DNA of 6,213 bases from Bacteroidota bacterium (GTDB taxonomy: Bacteria > Bacteroidota > Bacteroidia > Bacteroidales > WCHB1-69): the NCBI GenBank assembly GCA_023413895.1, contig JAEZOU010000013.1, positions 1-6,213 of the forward strand, in the 5' to 3' direction. How positions within the stretch are numbered: the first letter of the stretch is position 1; every line of letters begins with the position of its first letter. The translations under genes and the position numbers were made by a program. The notes under the pieces are model-generated. The model saw nothing but the letters and a program-made list of their open reading frames with translations, did not search any database and was not told the DNA's origin. Shown piece by piece: positions 1 to 5,603 of this stretch.

Positions 1-2
1 AA

Positions 3-491
3 AATGCTTCAGATGATATAAAACGAATAGGCAACGCAATGCTTCAAACAGAAACGGGAAAAGAACAATTAGATAAAGCTATATCTTCACAAACGAAGAT
101 AACCTTTCAGATAAAAGATAGAAGAGAAAAATCTACTATAATGGGGGATGCGCAATATGATATTCCTAAAGAATATGATGGTATAACAGAGTTAAAATCT
201 GCTACTATAAATATCTACGAGCAATCCATCAAAGATCATTTATTGTCTAATTGTAAAGTAACAAGAAATTCTTTAGACCTTGCGACCTTTTGGGCCTCCC
301 AAGATAAAAAAACAGGATTAGATAATTATATTGCAGCTGTAGCAGGGCATGAGATCGAACACGTTGTTTCACAAGAAAACAGAATATTGTGTGTAAATTA
401 TAGAAGGAATAAGGCATTTGATAAATCATTAATAGAAATTAAACCTAACATTATAAAGGAAAGGATTTTATGGGAAATGTATGTAAAATAA
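3..491 (+). CDS. C-terminal part of a predicted zincin metallopeptidase toxin, 5' end outside window
   Basis: The reading frame is open to the left edge: twelve codons precede the first Met at 39, so this is the C-terminal 162 residues of a longer protein. The key motif is GHEIEH (His-Glu-Ile-Glu-His at 348-362), the zinc-binding HExxH signature of zincin metallopeptidases, in a helix-like stretch AAVAGHEIEHVV. A third zinc ligand cannot be assigned; a Glu in the last 20 residues (KERILWEMY) is a candidate. The layout, with a catalytic domain at the very C-terminus and a small gene overlapping its end, is that of a polymorphic toxin. By analogy with the three Rhs pairs that follow, the missing N-terminal part is probably an Rhs core, but this is inferred. 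The substrate is unknown; the exported downstream partner suggests action in the periplasm. Met 39 could be a start, but open sequence upstream with no visible ribosome site makes an internal Met more likely. Confidence 0.7.
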   Translation, partial: NASDDIKRIGNAMLQTETGKEQLDKAISSQTKITFQIKDRREKSTIMGDAQYDIPKEYDGITELKSATINIYEQSIKDHLLSNCKVTRNSLDLATFWASQDKKTGLDNYIAAVAGHEIEHVVSQENRILCVNYRRNKAFDKSLIEIKPNIIKERILWEMYVK

Positions 492-1021
492 TTGTTGTCA
501 CTTTCTTGTGTGTAGTATCAATAGTCAATGTTAAATGTCAAATTGTACAGACTTATTGTATGCAAGACTATTCTTCATCGGAACTAGATTCTCTTGTTAT
601 AGGATTTTGGCGTAACTCACACGAAGAATACCTAGAGTTTCCTGTAAGATCAATTTCGGATTTAGGTTTCTATGATCTTATAAACTCAACATGGACAAAA
701 TTGCATAAGAATTCATGTGAAATGATTCTGAGAATTACTCATACAAATTTAGATATTGAACAAGTAATCTTATTTTATTATGGTTATATGCATTTGATTG
801 ATATGCGAAATCCCTTGCCTGAAATTATCAAAAATCTAAAAGAGTTTGAGGAATTTTCAAACTCTTTTCTTGAGATGATTATTTCACAAGTGAGGATAAT
901 TCATAAGTACAATTGGTATTTAAGATTTGAGGGACAAGATTATGAATTAGATGCTGTTAGATGGGGATGTGAAGATTCATCAATAGTCAACAAATTTAAG
1001 TATAATGAAAATGAATGGTGA
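470..1021 (+). CDS. Putative exported immunity protein for the metallopeptidase toxin
   Basis: This 183-residue protein is not recognised by family. The N-terminus looks like a signal peptide: a Lys at residue 6, a hydrophobic run (IIVVTFLCVVSIV), then NVKC-Q. The Lys just before the Cys argues against a lipobox, so cleavage by signal peptidase I or retention as an anchor is more likely. The rest is soluble and mixed, with several aromatic and acidic segments and a predicted helical part around NPLPEIIKNLKEFEEF. The start overlaps the toxin gene by 22 bases, and a purine-rich site (AGGAAAGG) lies just upstream of the ATG, one of the few clear Shine-Dalgarno-like sites here; both support translational coupling. 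The role as cognate immunity protein is inferred from position, size and export. Confidence 0.65.
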   Translation: MGNVCKIIVVTFLCVVSIVNVKCQIVQTYCMQDYSSSELDSLVIGFWRNSHEEYLEFPVRSISDLGFYDLINSTWTKLHKNSCEMILRITHTNLDIEQVILFYYGYMHLIDMRNPLPEIIKNLKEFEEFSNSFLEMIISQVRIIHKYNWYLRFEGQDYELDAVRWGCEDSSIVNKFKYNENEW

Positions 1022-1268
1022 TAAAAAAGTTAATAAAATAAAATCAAATGAAGTTCCATAATTGCATTATTCAATTTTGATAATACAATATTCTCCTTTC
1101 ATTATTTTTATCAACCTCATTGCTACCTTGCTTTTAGATAAAATTTGAATCCATAAATTCCGCCATCCTTTTCCGCTCTTGCTCTCACTGAGGAATTTTA
1201 TCCCCAAATCGACCCTAACCTCCCCCATCTCAAACTTTTTTCCTACCTTTGCACCCCACTAATCCGCA
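1022..1268. other. Intergenic region between pairs A and B
   Basis: This is AT-rich non-coding sequence up to about 1222, followed by the promoter and leader shared with cassette D. An imperfect inverted repeat (TTGCATTAT at 1062-1070, ATAATACAA at 1080-1088, nine-base loop, one mismatch) lies 41 bases after the pair A stop. It could be a weak transcription terminator but lacks a GC-rich stem and an immediate T-run. I see no small gene here. Confidence 0.4.
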
Positions 1269-1520
1269 ATGCACGTTTCTTCCACATATCGCCCACAAAA
1301 CCAAATACTTCCGCAGGGGAACTTGTCGGCAACTGCGTCTTATACCTTCTCCGCAAAAGAGAAAGACTCAGAAACGAACTTATCTTACTTTGGCGCACGC
1401 TATTACACCAGCGATTTGAGCATTTGGCTGAGTGTGGACCCGATGAGTGACAAATATCCGTCATTGAGTCCGTATGTTTACTGTAAAAACAGCCCTGTTG
1501 TCTTATTTGATACTGATGGT
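1223..1520 (+). repeat. Direct repeat copy 1: promoter, leader and Rhs core of cassette B
   Basis: This block aligns without gaps to 4699-4996 (constant offset of 3476 bases). It covers the CCCATCTCAAACTTTTTTCC tract, the -7 box, the leader, the start codon and the Rhs core down to the D-x-x-G end motif. Differences are scattered and few as far as the LSVDPM codons, then become frequent. After the core the two genes share nothing, which is typical of cassettes that swap toxins behind a conserved core. Confidence 0.85.
1244..1251 (+). promoter_or_regulatory. Bacteroidetes-type -7 box (TACCTTTG) before Rhs-tail gene B
   Basis: TACCTTTG fits the TAnnTTTG -7 consensus of the Bacteroidetes primary sigma factor. 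The first base of the ATG lies 18 bases after its final G. No TTTG-type -33 element is seen at the expected distance. The box and its surroundings, from about 1223 to the start codon, recur almost unchanged before gene D at 4699-4747. An in-frame stop (TAA at 1260-1262) just before the ATG excludes a longer frame. If transcription begins about seven bases after the box, the leader is only about ten bases and has no Shine-Dalgarno site. Confidence 0.6.
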
Positions 1521-2057
1521 AAAGATGCCGTGTATATTGTATTCCCAGACTATAAAATTACTGTGGGTAAAAAGCAATATAAGCATTTAGGCCACGCTGG
1601 CGTTCTTTTGATTGACAATAAAACAGGACTGACAAAGTATTATGAATATGGACGATACGACAAAGAAGGAAAAGGAGAGGTTCGAAAAATCACTATCTCA
1701 AATGTAACGATCGGGGAAGATGGTAAGCCGACGCAAGAATCCTTAAATAAAGTCTTGAAGCAAATTTCAAATAAAGCAGGACAAAAAGGGAAAATTGAAG
1801 GTGCCTATGTTGAAAGTGATAAATTTAAGGAGATGGATGATTATGCCAAACAAAGACTAAATGAAAATAGCGATCCGAAAAGAAGAAGCTATCAATTGTT
1901 TTTTAATAATTGTGGAACTTTCGCAGATGATGTAATCAAGCAGGATTCAGAAGTGAAAAAGAAAGCCCCCGTGATTCTTGATCCTCGACCCGTAAGCATA
2001 ATTAAAGAATACCAAAAAAAATTCACTAAAATTACGTATGACCCAATCAAAGAATGA
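1269..2057 (+). CDS. Short Rhs-tail protein with permuted papain-like (NlpC/P60-type) toxin domain
   Basis: This is a 262-residue protein with two parts. Residues 24-84 are the Rhs-repeat-associated core (YTFSAKEKD, YFGARYYTSDLSIWLSVDPM, KYPSLSPYVYC, DTDG). Residues 85-262 are the C-terminal toxin. Its motifs are GHAGVLLID (His109), followed by YYEYGRYD, and late in the chain NNCGTFADDVI (Cys215). A His-Ala motif before an Asn-Cys motif is the order of circularly permuted papain-like hydrolases (NlpC/P60, YiiX and LRAT relatives), in which Cys is the nucleophile and His the base. Substrates in that group include peptidoglycan peptides and acyl or amide bonds; which applies here is not visible. 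The membrane-bound neighbour suggests an envelope target. The protein lacks the large Rhs shell and any signal peptide, so it is either a stand-alone product or an orphan module. Start: ATG just after an in-frame stop and a conserved promoter. Confidence 0.8.
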   Translation: MHVSSTYRPQNQILPQGNLSATASYTFSAKEKDSETNLSYFGARYYTSDLSIWLSVDPMSDKYPSLSPYVYCKNSPVVLFDTDGKDAVYIVFPDYKITVGKKQYKHLGHAGVLLIDNKTGLTKYYEYGRYDKEGKGEVRKITISNVTIGEDGKPTQESLNKVLKQISNKAGQKGKIEGAYVESDKFKEMDDYAKQRLNENSDPKRRSYQLFFNNCGTFADDVIKQDSEVKKKAPVILDPRPVSIIKEYQKKFTKITYDPIKE

Positions 2058-2069
2058 GTGTTATTTACC

Positions 2070-2411
2070 ATGAATATGTATTATTCTTATTTCGATATTT
2101 TCTTACTCCAAATTTATTTGGGATCAATAGTGTATTTAATAGGGACTCTTGTCAGATTCTTGCTAATTGGCAAAGCGAGTTTTTCCTCCTTTTTGGTGCT
2201 TATTGTTTCATTTATTATATCTGTAAATTTATCTTTGTTTTTTTGGCGCATTGTTCCAATGAAAGATCTTATGTTAATTGGCTTTGTCAATATACCGGCT
2301 ATTTTGTCAGAGTTAACGCTATTTATAATACAATTTGTTTCAAAAGTAATATGCAAAAAAAAGTGTGCGTGTCGTACTCTTAATCACGAAGACCCTGAAA
2401 TGAAGAGATAA
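2070..2411 (+). CDS. Small multi-spanning membrane protein, putative immunity to the papain-like toxin
   Basis: This 113-residue, strongly hydrophobic protein has three likely membrane segments: about residues 10-35 (IYLGSIVYLIGTLVRFLLIG), 40-62 (SFLVLIVSFIISVNLSLFFW) and 67-93 (DLMLIGFVNIPAILSELTLF and beyond). It ends in a Lys/Cys-rich tail (CKKKCAC). The gene begins 12 bases after the toxin stop. The frame is also open from a GTG at 2058; ATG 2070 is preferred because GTG starts are rare in this phylum, but neither has a clear ribosome site. A competing frame from ATG 2054 gives a Cys/Phe-rich 109-residue product without sensible segments and is judged a shadow. The immunity role is inferred from position and from membrane placement matching an envelope-active toxin. 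The family is not recognised. Confidence 0.65.
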   Translation: MNMYYSYFDIFLLQIYLGSIVYLIGTLVRFLLIGKASFSSFLVLIVSFIISVNLSLFFWRIVPMKDLMLIGFVNIPAILSELTLFIIQFVSKVICKKKCACRTLNHEDPEMKR

Positions 2412-2416
2412 CCCCA

Positions 2417-3562
2417 ATGAATTATTCTTCCAAACCTGTAGAATTAGAGATAATCCAAGAGCGAATCACCTTGCAGATTGGTCGCGGCAAATTCTCCACG
2501 CTGACCACGCCCGTGACGGACACCGCGACGGCCAACCGCAAGGTGCACCGCGCCGACAGCCTCGTGCTGGCGCTCAACCCCGCCATCACGGATACCGCCG
2601 CGCAGCTTTCCTACCTCTCCACCCTTACCAACCACCCGAACACAGCCTCCTCGCTCTACTTCTACCACCCCGACCACCTCGGTTCCTCTTCCTGGATAAC
2701 CTACTCTGACGGCTCTGCCGTGCAGCATTTGTACTATCTGCCTTGGGGCGAGGACTTTGTTGACCAACGAAGCACCAGCTGGAATTCCATGTACACATTT
2801 TCCGCAAAGGAGAAAGATACCGAGACGGGTTATTCGTACTTTGGTTCGCGGTATTATTCTTCGGATTTATCCATCAGGCTGAGCGTGGACCCGATGGCGG
2901 CGAAATATCCTTCGCTCAGCCCGTATGTATACTGCGCGAATAACCCGCTAAAATATATTGATCCAAATGGAGAAGCGATAACACCTGAAACGGCTTGGGA
3001 TATTATTAATGTCGTAATGGGTGCCGCAAGTTTTACAGGAAATGTTGTGTCGGGTAATATTTTAGGAGCAGCCGTTGATGCCATAGGTTTATTGTACGAT
3101 GCTGTTGCAACAGCCATCCCTTTTTTGCCTGGTGGAGCCAGTGGATGTGTTGGATTAGTTAGATTTGTAAAAGTAACTAAAAATCTGTATAATTCAATAG
3201 GCAAAATAAAAAATCTAACCTGTTTTAAAAAAAACGAGAAACTATTATCATTAGCTAACAAAGCACAAAACGCTCTTACTGAAAATTTAAAAATTGACGA
3301 TATTGCAGGTGCTGTCCAAGACATTTTAGGCATTCCAGTAAAGAAAGGTGGCAGTGCTACATACGACCATTTACAAGAAGTTACCAGTTCTTTAAAATCT
3401 TTAACAAACTACAAAAGGGAGCTGCAAAGCGTATTAAACAAATCAAATAATCTATCTGAACAAGAAATAAAGGTGATAAACGCATCCATCAGAGAGACTA
3501 ATGCTCATATCACCAGGGTTGAAAAAATCTTAAAAAAGGCAAAAGAAGTCAAAGAGTTATGA
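2417..3562 (+). CDS. Rhs core fragment with pretoxin segment and type 28-like C-terminal toxin
   Basis: This is a 381-residue protein. Residues 1-78 are Rhs-derived sequence of no clear motif. Residues 79-185 hold the Rhs core (YFYHPDHLGSSSWITY, LPWGEDF, YTFSAKEKDTETGYSYFGSRYY, LSVDPMAAKYPSLSPYVYC, DPNG). Residues 190-245 are a Gly/Ala-rich hydrophobic pretoxin region (AWDIINVVMGAASFTGNVVS, FLPGGASG) seen before many Bacteroidetes Rhs toxins. Residues 300-381 are a helical toxin with GGSATYDHLQEV...LKSLTNYKRELQ, which resembles from memory the polymorphic toxin type 28 tail (G-x-[YW]-D-H-[LV]-x-x-V). Its activity cannot be read from the sequence. The usual SIWLSVDP is SIRLSVDP here, a one-base change. 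DNA for residues 15-185 is visibly GC-richer than the toxin part. The ATG lies five bases after the previous stop with no ribosome site; the frame is open back only to a stop at 2396-2398. It is probably an orphan 3' fragment of a full-length rhs gene, read from the upstream pair. Confidence 0.75.
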   Translation: MNYSSKPVELEIIQERITLQIGRGKFSTLTTPVTDTATANRKVHRADSLVLALNPAITDTAAQLSYLSTLTNHPNTASSLYFYHPDHLGSSSWITYSDGSAVQHLYYLPWGEDFVDQRSTSWNSMYTFSAKEKDTETGYSYFGSRYYSSDLSIRLSVDPMAAKYPSLSPYVYCANNPLKYIDPNGEAITPETAWDIINVVMGAASFTGNVVSGNILGAAVDAIGLLYDAVATAIPFLPGGASGCVGLVRFVKVTKNLYNSIGKIKNLTCFKKNEKLLSLANKAQNALTENLKIDDIAGAVQDILGIPVKKGGSATYDHLQEVTSSLKSLTNYKRELQSVLNKSNNLSEQEIKVINASIRETNAHITRVEKILKKAKEVKEL

Positions 3563-4257
3563 AAAATAAAACAAACAAAAACAGTAATACTGGTTATAGG
3601 GAATCTAACAATCGAAAAAAAGCAATAGTTAGAAGCACTTTTTCGGATATAAGAGGAAGTGAGCAATTCTCTCTTGAAAACAATGTTGATAAGTTTATCA
3701 AAGATTTTGCGAAAACACATGATGCTACTAAATATAATATCAAACGGATTGAAAAATATCTAGATTTTCAAGATGCAGATAATTGTACAGAAGATATTGT
3801 TAGAGCCAGTGCTCTATACGCTCTTTGTTCTAAAAATTGTTGGGGGTTAACTGAAAAATATTTAGAGCATATCAAGCTTATTATTGAAAAGGATGACTGG
3901 AAATATTCAGAAACACAAATAGTTTCTTTTTCTGTATTAGGAGACTACCTACATGATTCACCCACTATAGACATTTTCTTTTTTTTGATTTCTTTACTGA
4001 ACAACGAACTTCACAAATTCGCGAATGATCGAAATGTTGAAACACGTAATAGAATAGAGTCTATTTATGAATGCCTACTTGTTGCATTAAAGGGACCGTT
4101 AGCAAGAATAGATCTTATTTCAAATAAAATAAAAATACCTGAAGACATCAATGCTTTAATTTACAATATAAACAATAAAATAAGTGACCTTAATAATATT
4201 GCTTACGCTGAAAATAGCGAGAAATGCACAAAAATGGTAATCAAAAGAAAGGGATAA
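3559..4257 (+). CDS. Putative cytosolic immunity protein for the type 28-like toxin
   Basis: This 232-residue protein is not recognised. It has no signal peptide, and its Lys/Asn-rich N-terminus (MKNKTNKNSN) is followed by a mostly helical body. The segment IDIFFFLISLLNNEL is hydrophobic but sits inside a run of amphipathic helices (RASALYALCS, FSVLGDYLHD, ECLLVALKG) and reads better as the core of a helical-repeat fold than as a membrane span. Its ATG overlaps the toxin stop in ATGA, the classical arrangement for coupled translation of toxin and antidote. It is the only partner in this array without an export or membrane signal, which fits a toxin acting in the cytosol. Immunity function is inferred from position. 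Confidence 0.65.
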   Translation: MKNKTNKNSNTGYRESNNRKKAIVRSTFSDIRGSEQFSLENNVDKFIKDFAKTHDATKYNIKRIEKYLDFQDADNCTEDIVRASALYALCSKNCWGLTEKYLEHIKLIIEKDDWKYSETQIVSFSVLGDYLHDSPTIDIFFFLISLLNNELHKFANDRNVETRNRIESIYECLLVALKGPLARIDLISNKIKIPEDINALIYNINNKISDLNNIAYAENSEKCTKMVIKRKG

Positions 4258-4506
4258 CTTATACGGTTCCTTATCTTATTGTTTTTTTGCAGATTTTTTC
4301 GGCTTAAATTGTTTTGGTAAAGGATATTTTATGAGTTGAAAAAAAACAACAACAAATTTGCCAATTCTTGCATTAGGTCTATTTAATAGTAATATTCGTT
4401 AGAGGATAATATAATGACGGTGTCATCATTTTCTACTAATTGACATAAGATATTGCCGTCCCATCCTGTGACGGACGTTTGAAGCATCTTTGCCAAAACA
4501 TCAGTT
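4258..4506. other. Intergenic region with palindromes before the tape-measure-like fragment
   Basis: This is AT-rich sequence with T-runs after the pair C stop but no convincing terminator stem. It contains a small perfect inverted repeat (ATGAC at 4414-4418, GTCAT at 4422-4426). From 4456 it enters the block shared with the right end of the window: a CCGTC/GACGG inverted repeat, then a CATCTTTG -7-like box. I see no coding sequence in 4258-4455. Confidence 0.4.
4456..4474 (+). promoter_or_regulatory. Conserved inverted repeat CCGTC-N9-GACGG (left copy)
   Basis: The arms CCGTC (4456-4460) and GACGG (4470-4474) are separated by nine bases. The same arms and the same spacing recur at 6108-6126, while the spacer bases partly differ. 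The site lies just upstream of the CATCTTTG box, so a protein operator is a reasonable guess. Confidence 0.4.
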
Positions 4507-4515
4507 ATGGCAAAG
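4485..4515 (+). promoter_or_regulatory. -7-like box and start-codon palindrome before the tape-measure-like fragment
   Basis: CATCTTTG (4485-4492) resembles the Bacteroidetes TAnnTTTG -7 box. Overlapping it is the left arm CTTTGCCA (4488-4495) of a perfect 8-base inverted repeat whose right arm TGGCAAAG (4508-4515) contains most of the start codon. The spacer is 12 bases. The same arms occur in the right-hand copy with a 15-base spacer, so the arms are kept while the loop varies. It may be an operator covering the promoter, or an RNA hairpin hiding the start if transcription begins further upstream. Confidence 0.4.
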
Positions 4516-4656
4516 TCAAGCACCCGCAGGGTAACCATCTTCATAAACGGCAAGGAGGTCGAAGCCTCGTTCAAGCAGATACGCGCCGAGATGAACCGCC
4601 TCACCAACGAGCAGAAGGTAGTATCCCCCAAAGTGTGTAATTTCCAGCAAAAATGA
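4507..4656 (+). pseudogene. Truncated start of a phage-tail tape-measure-like gene
   Basis: An ATG opens a 49-residue frame, beginning MAKSSTRRVTIFINGKE and continuing through FKQIRAEMNRLTNEQK. This matches, from memory, the N-terminus of long phage-tail tape-measure proteins in Bacteroidetes, which set tail length and normally run to many hundreds of residues. The likeness ends at about codon 39; the last ten residues (VSPKVCNFQQ) look like read-through into unrelated DNA before a TGA at 4654-4656. A second copy of the same start lies at 6162, in the same orientation on the far side of pair D. The left copy is therefore probably a remnant left by duplication or insertion. Whether the short peptide is made is unknown. 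Confidence 0.6.
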
Positions 4657-4698
4657 ACTTTCTTCACTTCTTCCCGAATCGAACTAAATTTCTCTTTT

Positions 4699-4996
4699 CC
4701 CCATCTCAAACTTTTTTCCTACCTTTGCACCCCACTAATTCGCAATGTACATTTATTCCACATATCGTCCACAAAACCAATTGCATCCGCAGGGAAACTT
4801 GTCGGCGGCTGCGTCTTATACCTTCTCCGCGAAAGAGAAAGACTCGGAAACGAACTTATCTTACTTTGGCACACGCTATTACACCAGCGACCTGAGCATT
4901 TGGCTTAGCGTGGACCCGATGGCGGCGAAATATCCTTCGCTCAGCCCGTATGTTTACTGCGCGGACAATCCGATTAAGCTGGTGGATCCGAATGGG
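4699..4996 (+). repeat. Direct repeat copy 2: promoter, leader and Rhs core of cassette D
   Basis: This aligns colinearly with 1223-1520. From 4907 to 4953 it departs from that copy and is instead identical, over 47 bases, to 2882-2928 in gene C. The block is thus a mosaic of the two neighbouring cores. Confidence 0.85.
4720..4727 (+). promoter_or_regulatory. Bacteroidetes-type -7 box (TACCTTTG) before Rhs-tail gene D
   Basis: This is the same box, at the same 18-base distance to the ATG, as at 1244-1251. It sits within the repeated CCCATCTCAAAC/TTTTTTCCTACCTTTGCACC block, and the TAA just before the start codon is also kept. Conservation of box, leader and start in two cassettes with unrelated toxins suggests that this unit drives expression. 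Confidence 0.6.
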
Positions 4997-5590
4997 GAGG
5001 AAGTGGACATAATATTTGATAAAAGTAACAATAAACTTTACATTATTAATAAAGACAATTACAAGAAAGATCTTCCTTATAAACATGTTAAAGCTGATGA
5101 ATATAAAATGAATGGGATTAGGGATGATGATGGAAATCTGACTCATAATCAAGTTCTCGTAATTGAAAATGTCTTTTCCGGCGGTGAGGTTAGTGATGAT
5201 GGTAACATTGTAAGGGATACTGAAAAACCCTATGAAAAAGCGATTCCAAATGGATCATACGATATTGTTGATAATCTTGCCGACACCGACCATCCTAAAT
5301 GGTTTAGACTAGACAAAGCGGATTCTTCTCCTTACAATGACAAAGACGACAACAGTGGCAGAAATGGATTTAGACTTCATTTAGGTTCAATCAGCTATGG
5401 ATGTGTTACAATTGATAAGAGCAAAGATGAATCCCAAAAGTCATGGAATGTTTTAACCAATATTCTTAACAAAACTAGTGCAACCTCTGTTAATGATAGA
5501 CGAGGCCATCAATGGATAAATCCTTTTTCAAGGTTGACTCGATATGGGACACTGAGAGTTATTGGAACTGATAATTTGCCATCAAAATAA
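4745..5590 (+). CDS. Short Rhs-tail protein with L,D-transpeptidase-like (DUF2778/Tlde1-type) toxin domain
   Basis: This is a 281-residue protein. Residues 24-84 are the Rhs core (YTFSAKEKD, YFGTRYYTSDLSIWLSVDPM, KYPSLSPYVYC, DPNG). Residues 86-281 are the toxin. It opens with a strand pair typical of the fold (IIFDKSNNKLYIIN), then has VFSGGE and KAIPNGSYDIVD, recalling the SG...GPIPxGxY pattern of DUF2778/Tlde1. The active-site segment GRNGFRLHLGSISYGC holds His212, Ser217, Gly219 and Cys220, the H...S-x-G-C signature of L,D-transpeptidases with Tyr in place of the usual His in SHGC. RYGTLRVIG closes the domain. Known Tlde1 effectors of type VI secretion cut or exchange peptidoglycan peptides in the target periplasm through this Cys; the same is inferred here. 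The lipoprotein encoded next fits a periplasmic target. As in gene B, the Rhs shell and any signal peptide are missing. The start follows a conserved stop and promoter. Confidence 0.85.
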   Translation: MYIYSTYRPQNQLHPQGNLSAAASYTFSAKEKDSETNLSYFGTRYYTSDLSIWLSVDPMAAKYPSLSPYVYCADNPIKLVDPNGEEVDIIFDKSNNKLYIINKDNYKKDLPYKHVKADEYKMNGIRDDDGNLTHNQVLVIENVFSGGEVSDDGNIVRDTEKPYEKAIPNGSYDIVDNLADTDHPKWFRLDKADSSPYNDKDDNSGRNGFRLHLGSISYGCVTIDKSKDESQKSWNVLTNILNKTSATSVNDRRGHQWINPFSRLTRYGTLRVIGTDNLPSK

Positions 5591-5603
5591 ATTTTAAGTA
5601 TCA

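Larger units (their letters stand above)
4456..4620 (+). repeat. Direct repeat, tape-measure start (left copy)
   Basis: The operator-like inverted repeat, -7-like box, start codon and first codons of the tape-measure-like gene are shared, in the same orientation, with 6108-6213. The match can be followed until the window ends. The two copies bracket pair D. Confidence 0.75.

Noticed and set aside
1062..1088. An imperfect inverted repeat after the pair A immunity gene, considered as a terminator.
   Set aside because: The stem is AT-rich with one mismatch and no T-run follows directly, so it is mentioned only as a weak possibility within the intergenic entry.
2054..2383. A 109-codon frame whose ATG overlaps the papain-like toxin stop (ATGA), as in pair C.
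   Set aside because: The product is rich in Cys, Phe and Asn with no sensible segments. The +1-shifted frame over the same DNA gives clean membrane spans and runs on to 2411, six bases before the next gene, so the latter is preferred.
2444..2807. Two minus-strand frames opposite the Rhs core of gene C.
   Set aside because: They are long only because the GC-rich sense codons leave few stops; the products are Arg/Gly-rich and have no family features.
4383..4709. A 108-codon minus-strand frame across the tape-measure fragment and the junction.
   Set aside because: It is antisense to a segment with clear sense-strand coding likeness and shows no domain, and its boundaries ignore the repeat structure.
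4653..4895. An 80-codon plus-strand frame through the promoter and start of gene D.
   Set aside because: It is a shadow in another frame of the repeated promoter and Rhs core; the product is low-complexity and has no domain.
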